A DNA stretch of 64,000 bases from Treponema sp. Marseille-Q4130 (GTDB lineage Bacteria > Spirochaetota > Spirochaetia > Treponematales > Treponemataceae), in the NCBI RefSeq assembly GCF_014334325.1, contig NZ_JACSET010000001.1:155777-219776 (forward strand). The letters are read 5' to 3'. The notes under the pieces were generated by a model, which saw only the letters and a program-made list of their open reading frames with translations, was not told the DNA's origin and ran no database searches. This document shows, piece by piece, positions 9,525 through 17,800 of the stretch; the first letter of the stretch is position 1; the number at the start of each line of letters is the position of its first letter. A program made the translations under genes and the position numbers.

Positions 9525-9553
9525 ATTATAGCGACGGGAAAATAATTGTGCAA
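9525..9553 (-). promoter_or_regulatory. Promoter of the serine protease gene, leaderless type
   Basis: Minus strand: TTGCAC (9548-9553), 17-base spacer, TATAAT (9525-9530), then seven bases to the ATG at 9517. The -10 is consensus. No ribosome-binding site lies between promoter and start. Confidence 0.6.
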
Positions 9554-9559
9554 TGTTCC

Positions 9560-9582
9560 GCCGTACGGTTTCCCCGTACGGC
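9560..9582. terminator. Hairpin after the 9590 gene
   Basis: GCCGTACGG (9560-9568) and CCGTACGGC (9574-9582) form a perfect nine-pair stem with a five-base loop, directly after the stop of the minus-strand gene at 9590. A T-run is missing on the minus strand, so it may be a weak terminator or an mRNA 3' stabilising hairpin. Confidence 0.45.
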
Positions 9583-9589
9583 TTTGCAG

Positions 9590-10198
9590 TCACTCTTCAG
9601 CGCTTGTCAATGCCGCACGATAGAGCTGTACGTTTTTTCCGAGTTTTTCGTTAAGCGCTTTATTCGCCGCTTCGAATTCGTCGAGCAGAACCGGTTTTGC
9701 CGGCCGCAGATAAAATCCTTCAAGCGTGTACACGAACGTACCGAGGTATACGTATTGCGCTTCATCGGGAAACCGGATTTTAAATCGTGCCGGCAGCGAG
9801 AGGCGCGCTTTTTCGTTTTCGAATAAAAGCACGCTGAACGAATGCAAAGTATACCCTTTTTTAAAAAGGCTTTTATCGAGTATGAGTTCGGAAAAGTCGC
9901 CGAATGTAAACGTTTTGTCATAGACGGAAAATAATGTTTCGACGGCTTTTGACTTCGTAGGATCCGTTCCGGGATAGATAATAAAATTATATTTTATCGG
10001 AACGTCTTTTTTTCTCTGCGAATCGAAACCCGTCGCATAGAATTCTGTATCCAGAGGTTCGGCAAATACGACGCGGCAGATAAACGCGACTTCACCCTTT
10101 TTCGCCGCCTGCCAATCCTCACTCTTCGGACTTCCGGCATACAGCGCAATGCAAAACCAACACGCAATGCAATACAACAATATTTTTTTACCGTGCAT
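9590..10198 (-). CDS. Hypothetical exported protein
   Basis: 202 aa, beginning with a signal peptide (ILLYCIACWFCIALYAGSP). I do not recognise a domain. The mature part is mixed alpha/beta with many aromatic residues (FTFGDFSELILDKSLF, YVYLGTFVYTLEGFYL), as expected for a periplasmic or surface protein. It overlaps the end of the upstream lipoprotein gene by 11 bases, so the two are co-transcribed from the promoter near 10940 and may work together. No ribosome site of note; coupling to the upstream stop is likely. Confidence 0.65.
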   Translation of the reverse strand: MHGKKILLYCIACWFCIALYAGSPKSEDWQAAKKGEVAFICRVVFAEPLDTEFYATGFDSQRKKDVPIKYNFIIYPGTDPTKSKAVETLFSVYDKTFTFGDFSELILDKSLFKKGYTLHSFSVLLFENEKARLSLPARFKIRFPDEAQYVYLGTFVYTLEGFYLRPAKPVLLDEFEAANKALNEKLGKNVQLYRAALTSAEE

Positions 10199-10874
10199 GA
10201 TTCAACTCCTCCAAACGCGCCCGCAGCAGGGGCTCCCATGCCGTATCCGCATAAAACTTGAGAGCGTAATTGACGGCATTTTTTTCACAATCGATTAAAT
10301 CCATCGCGTATTTTTCGGGCAGTAAACCGGGATCCTCTTTATACGTGCGCAGATATACTTTGATTTCGCTCTGCGATATAACGTTTTCAAAATCGCCGAT
10401 AAAGTATAAACCCGGCTTTTGCGGCGCGGTAAAATCGTGGACGGAGGGATCGGATTGAATTCCGTCGTCGCCGACAGTAACGGTGTTGTACTTTTGATAT
10501 GCCCGGAAATAATACGCTTTGTATTGTCCGCCCGGCACGACGGGCTTAAAGAAAAAATATTTCCCGCCGATATATTCGAGGTGCTGAGCGGGTTTCCTTC
10601 TGTCTACCTGCAGATACGATATTGTCGACGGCGGTGCGTTGGTGAGGACGCCGACGTGGTACGTATTGTAACTGCCGTAGACGAGGACGGAATTTTCCGG
10701 CGTATAGGTTTCGCTCAGCATTTTGATAATTTCCCGTTTTTTTACGGGAGACGTGGATTGATACAATTCTCCGGCAGTGTCGTTCCCGGTTTCGGCGAGC
10801 TTTGTCGTCGCGCAGCCCGCCGTAATAAAAATACAGCACAGGGCGGCAAAAATACCGGCGAGTGATTTTTTCAT
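10188..10874 (-). CDS. Hypothetical lipoprotein
   Basis: 228 aa from the ATG at 10874, which has a good ribosome site (GGAGGT). The N-terminus MKKSLAGIFAALCCIFITAGC is a typical lipoprotein signal with the acylated Cys at residue 21. No domain recognised. A beta-rich central part with many Tyr (YKAYYFRAYQKYNTVTVGDDG) is followed by a charged C-terminal helix. It is the first gene of a two-gene unit with the exported protein that follows. Upstream residues of the open frame are promoter sequence. Confidence 0.7.
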   Translation of the reverse strand: MKKSLAGIFAALCCIFITAGCATTKLAETGNDTAGELYQSTSPVKKREIIKMLSETYTPENSVLVYGSYNTYHVGVLTNAPPSTISYLQVDRRKPAQHLEYIGGKYFFFKPVVPGGQYKAYYFRAYQKYNTVTVGDDGIQSDPSVHDFTAPQKPGLYFIGDFENVISQSEIKVYLRTYKEDPGLLPEKYAMDLIDCEKNAVNYALKFYADTAWEPLLRARLEELNHAR

Positions 10875-10939
10875 GTGACCTCCGATAACATTTGGAAAGC
10901 ACCGGTTGTATCGGAAAAGCGTCAACCGGCATCGATCAT

Positions 10940-10968
10940 ATCTTAGCACTGCGTTGCGAAGCTGTCAA
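10940..10968 (-). promoter_or_regulatory. Sigma-70 promoter of the 10874-9590 envelope operon
   Basis: Minus strand: consensus TTGACA (10963-10968), 17-base spacer, TAAGAT (10940-10945) preceded by TGC, an extended -10. The leader of about 60 nt ends in GGAGGT before the ATG. Unlike many neighbours this is a conventional leadered promoter. Confidence 0.75.
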
Positions 10969-11032
10969 CGAAGAACACGTTAACATATCGATGAACGATA
11001 CCGCATCTTTGCACCGCACATCGGTCTGCCGT

Positions 11033-11740
11033 TTAAAATTCTTTGTGCAGGCGCGGCAGTTCCCGGATCCACACGTCCGCCATGTATGCGTAGCCCGAAG
11101 CGTTCGGATGAATCCCGTCTTCGCACATGAGCGAACGATAATCTTTCGCTTCGAGCATGACCATACGCATATCGATGTACTGGACACCGTGACTGAGGGC
11201 GTATTTTTCGATCGAAAGCGAATAGAGTTCGTGAGCACGGTACAATTCGAACACATCGCCGGAGAGAAAGGCGTCGATGTTTTTTTTGTTTTGACCCGAG
11301 GTGATCGTTTTATACCAGCGGTCGAGAACGAGCGGCGGCATCGTCATCAAAAGCGGGGTGATCTTGTACGCGCGGAGCGTTTCGACCGCTTCGTCGAGCA
11401 TACGCAAAAAGTCAGGCAGCGGATTTCGAGGTTTGTGCGGAGCATCGGGGTTTTTGCTTATCGGCGTCCAATCGTAATCGCAGTCGTTGCCGCCGCTTTC
11501 GACGATACCGAGGTCGCAGCTTAAACCTTTTTCCATGTCGCGCTTGAGCGTGCGAAGCGCTTTATTGATGATGTTGCCGAATACGCTTTTATTGATGAGC
11601 GTAAAGCCGAGCTTTTTTTGAGCGAGGACGAGACTGTTTTCTTCTTCAAGGATGTCAAAGCGGCTTTCGCTGTAACCGGTGACCGCCCCTTTTAATATCG
11701 AATCTCCCCAGACCGCTATCGTGTGTATTCCGTTTTCCAT
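11033..11740 (-). CDS. SGNH/GDSL-type hydrolase
   Basis: 235 aa, cytoplasmic as no signal is seen. The SGNH blocks are present: GDSIL with the nucleophile Ser near residue 14, SGGND, and DGIHPN with the catalytic Asp and His near the C-terminus. The family hydrolyses esters of lipids, sugars or acylated compounds; the substrate cannot be read from sequence. The start is taken at 11740 because GAGGCG lies just upstream and the conserved strand TIAVWGDS begins a few residues later. It follows hisB by eight bases and is the last gene of the hisG-hisB unit, although a link to histidine synthesis is not obvious. Confidence 0.8.
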   Translation of the reverse strand: MENGIHTIAVWGDSILKGAVTGYSESRFDILEEENSLVLAQKKLGFTLINKSVFGNIINKALRTLKRDMEKGLSCDLGIVESGGNDCDYDWTPISKNPDAPHKPRNPLPDFLRMLDEAVETLRAYKITPLLMTMPPLVLDRWYKTITSGQNKKNIDAFLSGDVFELYRAHELYSLSIEKYALSHGVQYIDMRMVMLEAKDYRSLMCEDGIHPNASGYAYMADVWIRELPRLHKEF

Positions 11741-11748
11741 ACTGCGCC

Positions 11749-12372
11749 TCAGACGATGATGCCCTTGGTCGAAGGGATTTCCCCGCACCTTCGAACGTCG
11801 AGTTCGACGGCGCTCCGTATCGCGCGGGCGGCTGCTTTAAACATCGCTTCGATTTTGTGGTGATCGCTTCTGCCGCGAATCGTGTCCAAATGCAGATTGC
11901 ATTTTGCGCCTCCGACAAAGCCCTGCCAAAAATCTTCAACGCAGTCCGTTTGAAAGCTCGCTTCTTTTCCGTCATCGCCGAGCGACACGAGGGGTATGCC
12001 CGAAATTTTTCCGTCGAAGACGAGGTAGGAACGTCCTCCGAAATCGACTGCGGCACGCGAAAGCGTTTCGTCCATCGGATAGATAAAAAATCCCGAACGC
12101 GAGATACCGGCGCAGTCGCCGAGCGCTTTTGCAAAGCAGCTTCCGAGCACGATGCCCGTATCTTCGATGAGGTGATGCTGATCGACGTTCAAATCGCCTG
12201 AAAGCGTGCCGCTCAAATCGAAGAGGCCGTGTTTGCAAAAAGAGCGCAGCATATGATCGAAAAATCCTATCGGATTTTCTACCGTGTATTTTCCGCTCCC
12301 GTCGAGGTTGAGGGTGAGCGCTATCCGCGTTTCGCCCGTGTTCCGTTCTATCGATGCGATTCGTCCTGCCAT
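11749..12372 (-). CDS. hisB: Imidazoleglycerol-phosphate dehydratase
   Basis: 207 aa, the monofunctional form of HisB, which removes water from imidazole glycerol phosphate in histidine synthesis. The two manganese-binding repeats are clear: DQHHLIEDTGI and SDHHKIEAMFKAAARAI, with DHMLRSFCKHG near the N-terminus. Length and motifs match a complete enzyme. It lies 30 bases after hisG, in the same direction. The other his genes are not in this window, so the pathway is either scattered or this is a partial cluster. Confidence 0.95.
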   Translation of the reverse strand: MAGRIASIERNTGETRIALTLNLDGSGKYTVENPIGFFDHMLRSFCKHGLFDLSGTLSGDLNVDQHHLIEDTGIVLGSCFAKALGDCAGISRSGFFIYPMDETLSRAAVDFGGRSYLVFDGKISGIPLVSLGDDGKEASFQTDCVEDFWQGFVGGAKCNLHLDTIRGRSDHHKIEAMFKAAARAIRSAVELDVRRCGEIPSTKGIIV

Positions 12373-12402
12373 AGCACGCTCCGTGATTTGTTAATTATTA
12401 AT

Positions 12403-13257
12403 TTATGCCAGCACTTTCCGAAGCTCGTATTCGAGGATATCGACCGCACCGAGTTTTTTCAGTTTCGGTAAAAGGAGCGGCACTTCGGATTTATCGACCG
12501 CAATTTTGACCGCGTAGCCGTCATCCCCGTACAGCGGAGAAACGGTCGGACTTTTCATCGCTGGAATCTCTTTGATGAGCGTATCGAAGATGTCTTTCGG
12601 ACAATTCATTTCGAGCATCACTTTGTTCCGCGCATTGAGCACCGCTTCGAAGAGCATTTTCAGTTCGTCGATCTTTTGCTTTTTTTGCGGGTCTGCGAGC
12701 GCCGTCTTCGATGCGAAAAAACACGTCGAGCTTTTCAAAATCGTGTCGACGATGCGGAGTCCGTTTTCCTGCAGCGTGCGCCCCGTCGCAGTATTGTCGA
12801 TGATCATGTCGGCATCGTCCGGCGGGAACACTTCGGTTGCGCCGTATGTCCGCACGATGATACTGTCGATTTTTTTGCTTTCGAGCCACTTGCGCGCGAT
12901 CTGTTCGTATTCGGTTGCGACGACGACGCGCTTCGTTTGAAGCGTGTGATCGTCGAGCACGTTCGGCACTGCCGCGACGATGCGCACTTTGTCGAAGCCC
13001 AAGTCCATGATTTCTTCGACATCGGCTTTCGTCTCTTCGATCCAGTCGCGGCCGGTAAAGCCCGCATCGTGAGAACCCAGTTCGAGCAGTTTGCCGATGT
13101 TCTGCGGTTTCATCACTTTCGCTTCCAAATCGCTTTGATTGACGATGGGGCGGTATGCACGCTCGGGCAAATCGACTTTGATGCCCGCGCCGCTTAAGAG
13201 GCCGACGACGTTTTCGTAGATCCTTCCTTTCGGAAGAAGCAGTTTTAATTTTTCCAT
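12403..13257 (-). CDS. hisG: ATP phosphoribosyltransferase, long form
   Basis: 284 aa. HisG condenses ATP and PRPP, the first step of histidine synthesis. The length and the C-terminal ferredoxin-like domain (YAVKIAVDKSEVPLLLPKLKKLG) show the long form, which carries its own histidine-sensing domain and needs no HisZ. Conserved stretches include LPKGRI at the start, ETKADVEEIMDLGFD and IVRTYGATEVFPPDDADMIIDNTATG, which holds the PRPP-binding loop. The start is set at 13257; codons upstream fall inside the promoter. Its mRNA is predicted to be leaderless. Confidence 0.95.
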   Translation of the reverse strand: MEKLKLLLPKGRIYENVVGLLSGAGIKVDLPERAYRPIVNQSDLEAKVMKPQNIGKLLELGSHDAGFTGRDWIEETKADVEEIMDLGFDKVRIVAAVPNVLDDHTLQTKRVVVATEYEQIARKWLESKKIDSIIVRTYGATEVFPPDDADMIIDNTATGRTLQENGLRIVDTILKSSTCFFASKTALADPQKKQKIDELKMLFEAVLNARNKVMLEMNCPKDIFDTLIKEIPAMKSPTVSPLYGDDGYAVKIAVDKSEVPLLLPKLKKLGAVDILEYELRKVLA

Positions 13258-13266
13258 AGATTTTAA

Positions 13267-13295
13267 ACTATAGCCCAAAGGCTCGGATAAATCAA
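13267..13295 (-). promoter_or_regulatory. hisG promoter, leaderless type
   Basis: Minus strand: TTGATT (13290-13295), 17-base spacer, TATAGT (13267-13272), then nine bases to the ATG at 13257. No ribosome site. An in-frame TTG upstream would place the promoter inside the coding region, so it is rejected as a start. Confidence 0.65.
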
Positions 13296-13413
13296 TCGTT
13301 CGTTCGCGCGTTGTTCATTCGCGCGTGCAGGTTTATCGCGCTGCATCATTCGTCGATTGTCTGTCAAAACGGAGAGACGGAGCTGTTTCAAAAGTCGGGG
13401 ACAATCCCATGCG

Positions 13414-13454
13414 AAAAAAAACCGCAGCGAAAGCCTTATACTTCCGTTGCGGTT
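13414..13454 (-). terminator. Intrinsic terminator of the alcohol dehydrogenase gene
   Basis: The arms 13420-13433 and 13441-13454 form a 14-position stem with two G-U type pairs and a seven-base loop. On the minus strand it is followed by a run of eight T. It lies 35 bases after the stop of the gene at 13490. Confidence 0.8.
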
Positions 13455-13489
13455 AGAATCACGCTGCTGCACAAAGCGCGCGGCTGCTT

Positions 13490-14644
13490 TTAGAAGTCGA
13501 TGTCTTTGCCGTAGTATGCAGCGAGGTAAATCTTTTTAATATCGGCAGGCGATGTTTTTCTCGGATTGGTAAGCGTACACGCATCGTTGAATGCCCGCTC
13601 GCTCATCAGATCCAATACTTTGAGGAATGCATCTTCGGGGATGACGGTGTTTTTGCCTTCTTGAATCGTGCGCGTAATGCCGACCTTTCTATTTAAAGCC
13701 GTCACCGCTTTTGCGATATCATCTATACCCAAAGCGCCTTCCAATTTGCTGTAGCGGTCGGTTTCCTTTCTGTTGTAGTCGATGATGTACGGAAGCATGA
13801 TGGCGTTCGCCTCTCCGTGTGTCAAATGAAATTCTCCGCCGATTTTATGCGCCATAGAATGCACGATGCCGAGCGAACAGTTGCTGAACGCGATACCCGC
13901 AACGGTAGATGCCGTATGCATCTTTCCGCGCGCTTCCATATCGCCGCCGTTTGCGACTGCCCGTTCGAGATATTCGAATACGAGCCGGATCGCTTCGAGC
14001 GCATAGGGATCGGTGTAATCGTCATGGGCGGTCGAAACATACGCTTCGATCGCATGCGTCATGACGTCCATACCGGTTTGCGCCGTAACGAGCGGCGGCA
14101 TCTTTGCCGGAATTCTATCGTCGACGATGGCGATGTCGGGGATGATATCGGGACTGACCAAAGGATATTTGATATTTTTTTCTCTGTCGGTGATAACGGA
14201 AAACGCCGTGATTTCGGAGGCCGTACCGGACGTGGACGGAATGCCGATCAGTTTCGCTTTTGTCCGCAGCTTCGGAAATTTGAATGCGACCAAATCGTCG
14301 AAATTATAGCCGGGATATTCGTAATACACCCACATGATTTTGGCTGCGTCCATCGAAGAGCCGCCGCCCAATGCGATGATCCAGTCGGGTTTGAATTCGG
14401 CCATCTTCGCCCCGCCGTCTTTACAGGTTTTAACGGACGGATCGGGTTCGACGCCGTCTATGACTTGCACCTGCATTCCCGCTTTTTCCAAATAGCCTTT
14501 GGCTTCGTCGATGAATCCGAATTTTTTCATCGAACTTCCGCCGGTGACTATGACCGCTTTTTTCCCTTCCAGCGTGGAAAGGAACTCCAATGCACCTGCA
14601 CCGTGGACGATCCTGTTGGGGATACTGAACGTTGCGTACTTCAT
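13490..14644 (-). CDS. Iron-containing alcohol dehydrogenase
   Basis: 384 aa, group III Fe-dependent alcohol dehydrogenase, cytoplasmic, oxidising or reducing alcohols and aldehydes with NAD(P). The cofactor-binding GGGSSMDAAK and the segment with metal-binding His residues, HSMAHKIGGEFHLTHGEAN, are intact. The N-terminus (FSIPNRIVHGAGAL) is typical of butanol- or propanediol-type enzymes, a likely fermentative role. A strong ribosome site (GGAGGT) precedes the ATG. It stands alone between its promoter and terminator, divergent from the alpha-2-macroglobulin gene. The exact substrate cannot be told. Confidence 0.88.
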   Translation of the reverse strand: MKYATFSIPNRIVHGAGALEFLSTLEGKKAVIVTGGSSMKKFGFIDEAKGYLEKAGMQVQVIDGVEPDPSVKTCKDGGAKMAEFKPDWIIALGGGSSMDAAKIMWVYYEYPGYNFDDLVAFKFPKLRTKAKLIGIPSTSGTASEITAFSVITDREKNIKYPLVSPDIIPDIAIVDDRIPAKMPPLVTAQTGMDVMTHAIEAYVSTAHDDYTDPYALEAIRLVFEYLERAVANGGDMEARGKMHTASTVAGIAFSNCSLGIVHSMAHKIGGEFHLTHGEANAIMLPYIIDYNRKETDRYSKLEGALGIDDIAKAVTALNRKVGITRTIQEGKNTVIPEDAFLKVLDLMSERAFNDACTLTNPRKTSPADIKKIYLAAYYGKDIDF

Positions 14645-14752
14645 ATTACCTCCTGGTTTGTATATGAGCTGAAAGCGGCGCCGATGCAGGCGTCTCTTCC
14701 AGCGTTCTTCCGCATGGCCGTATATATGTATTCGATCGATTTCGTCCCGTTT

Positions 14753-14781
14753 ATCATAGTGATCTGCGATTGTTTAGTAAA
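14753..14781 (-). promoter_or_regulatory. Promoter of the alcohol dehydrogenase gene
   Basis: Minus strand: TTTACT (14776-14781), 17-base spacer, TATGAT (14753-14758). The leader is about 100 nt with a good ribosome site. It overlaps the -35 region of the divergent promoter, so the two may compete. Confidence 0.55.
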
Positions 14782-14798
14782 GATTAAAACGGTATAAT
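14770..14798 (+). promoter_or_regulatory. Promoter of the alpha-2-macroglobulin operon
   Basis: TTGTTT (14770-14775), 17-base spacer, consensus TATAAT (14793-14798). The leader is about 42 nt and ends in GGAG before the ATG at 14848. Confidence 0.65.
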
Positions 14799-14847
14799 TT
14801 TTTGAAATCTGCGGCGGCATATCGCATTTTTATTTGGAGACAGCTGT

Positions 14848-17800
14848 ATGGGTAAAATCGCGTGGTCAAAAATTTTCGGAAAATATGAAGCGCCTGAATG
14901 GATGAAGGCGATCGGTCGTTTTTTTTTCCGCAATAAAGCCGGATTTAAAAAGGCGCGGAAAATCGCGCTCATTTCGCTTGCGTCCCTTGTCGGTCTCATC
15001 GTGCTCGCCGTTGCGGCTTTGTTCGCGTGGGTGTTTATCGAGTCGAAGATGCCGGTCAAAATGGAAATAGGTTATTCGGTCGAAGAGCCGGATTTGCTCG
15101 AAAATGCGAAAGATCCGCTCGTCATTTCATTCAACGGTTCCGCGGCGAAAATCGACGATGCCGATAAAATCATTGCCGGCGGCATAGCGATGAAACCCGA
15201 TATGGCCGGCGAATGGCGATGGATCGGTTCCGACGAACTCGTCTTTACGCCTTCCGAACCGTGGCCGCTCGGTACGCAGTATCAGATTTCATTTTCAAAA
15301 AAAGATTTTGCAGACCACGTTAAAATCCGTTCGTATACGGCAAAATTTTCAACCGACGATTTTTATGCGGAAATCGAAGATGAGGAATTCTGCATCGACG
15401 CCGCCGATCCCGCAAAAAAATATATCTCTTTTTCGCTTCGTGCGAATTTTCCGATAAACTCCGACGGCATAGAAAAGCTCGTCTCGCTTTCTCCCGATAT
15501 GAAAAATCCGAAAAGCGGTACTTTCGAAAAGCGCAGCTATACGGTCACGGCAGGTTTGAGCGACGATAAGCGCACGGCGTTTTTTGCATCCGAACCGCTC
15601 GGCGTGCCTGCAAAAGACGTAACGATGAACATCGCGATTGCGGCGGGAATCAAATCGGCTTCGGGCGGATCGCCTTTGAAAAAGATGACGGCTTCGGTTA
15701 CCGTTCCCGGTTCTTCAAGCTATGCTAAAATCGAATCGATAGATTTTACCCTTGTCAAAAACGACGCGCAGGAATACGAGCAGGTGATCGCGATCGAAAC
15801 GACGGCGAAGATAAGCGCCGATAATTTGCAAAGCGCGCTTTCGGTATACGAGCTGCCGCAGGATAAACCTGCAGAACCGGGCAGACGCGGCGAAAAAGAT
15901 TACGAGTGGTACAGCGAAGAAGAAGTTACCGACACCGTTATTAAAAACAGTAAAGCGCTTTCGTTTACGGCGCTGCCGTCGGAACTCGAATACGATACGA
16001 TGCATTCGTTTGTAATCGATGCGAAGCCGGGCACGTATCTGTACGTCACGGTAAAAGACGGCGCAAAATTTTACGGCGATTATTATCTGACCGACCCTCA
16101 CGGAGAAGTCGTAAAGGTGCGCTCCTATCCGAAAGAGACGACGATTTTATCGGACGGTACGATCATTTCGATGCGCGGCAGCAAAAAGATTCCAGTGCTT
16201 ACGCGCGGCGTCGACAAAGTATACTACACGGTGTGGCGCATGCAGAGCGACGAAATCAATCACATCGCGTCGATGTCGAACGGCGATATGAAAAATTTTT
16301 CGTTCAACTACGACTATATCTTCAATCAAAACAATGTGAGTGCGGTCTATCGTTCCGACGCTACGGTCGCTGCGACAAGCGCGAAAAAACCGTCGTACAC
16401 GAACTTCGATTTTTCAAGCTATTTGAATTCGATCCCGTCGCAGCATCTCAAATACGGTCTCTTTTTGTTCCGCGTGTCGAGCGAAAAAAACGGGCACGGA
16501 GACGAGCGGCTCATCCTCGTAACCGATCAGGGGATCATCGTTAAAAAAAATGCAGATAAAACCTGCGACGTATTCGTGCAGTCGATTGCGACGGGACGGC
16601 CACTTGCGGGCTCTGAAATACGAGTCGTCGCGCTCAACGGCGACACGCTCGCTTCGGGCATTACGGCATCCGACGGTCACGTAACGCTTCCCGCTCTTTC
16701 GATGAACGACAAGGAACATCGTCCCGTCGCCTATACTGCGATAAACGGAGGCGACTTCGCGTTTATGCCGTATGCCGATTACGGACGCTCGCTCGATTAT
16801 TCGGATTTCAATACGGGCGGCGAATACGGCGCGCTCGACCCCGATGCGATTCACACCTATATTTTTTCCGACCGCGGCATCTACCGGCCGGGAGATACCG
16901 CAAAGCTCGGTCTCATCGTCAAAGCGGGGGATTGGGCGAAGAGCCTTGCAGGAACACCTCTCGCCTACGTCGTTACGGATCCGAACGGCACGGAGATAGT
17001 CGATAAAGAATTCGCGCTCAACGACGCGGGCTTTGAAGAAATCAAATTCGCCACGCAGTCCTACTCTCCGACCGGCGAATACAACGTTTCCGCATATTTC
17101 AGAAAACAGCGTTCCGACGGAAAAATCGAACGCGTTTTTCTCGGAAACGAAACGGTCAAAGTCGAAGAATTTTTGCCGGATACGCTTTCGATTTCGACGG
17201 CTTTCGACCCGCTTCCGGCTTTAGGCTGGATCCGGCCGGCAAAGCTTACGGGTGTCGTAAAGCTGAGAAACCTCTTCGGCACGGTCGCGGCGGGCAATAA
17301 AGTTTCGGCGGAGATTTCGCTCGCTCCGGGATATATGCGTTTTCCGCAGTACCGCGGCTACGTATTTTCCGATCCGTATACCGGAAAAGATTCGTATACG
17401 GAAACGCTCGACGAAAAGACGACCGACGATGAGGGACGGGCTGAGTTTGCGCTCGACGTCGAAAAATTTGCCAAAGCGTCGTACCGCATGACCTTTACGG
17501 CCGACGGTTATGAAAAAGGCAGCGGCCGTGCGGTCTCTTCGCAGTCGTCGGTGTACGTTTCCCCGCTCGAATATCTCATCGGTGTAAAAGCCGACGGCGA
17601 TCTTTCATACATCAAAAAGGATTCGGCGCGCGAACTGACGCTCATCGCAGTCGGCCCCGATCTCAAACAGAGAGCGGTGTCGGGAGTCGAACTTGCCGTC
17701 ACGGAAAACCGCTACGTGTCCGTGCTCGTCAAACAGCCGAACGGCGCGTATAGATATCAATCGGTAAAAAAAGAATATCCGGTATTTACGAAAACGGTTA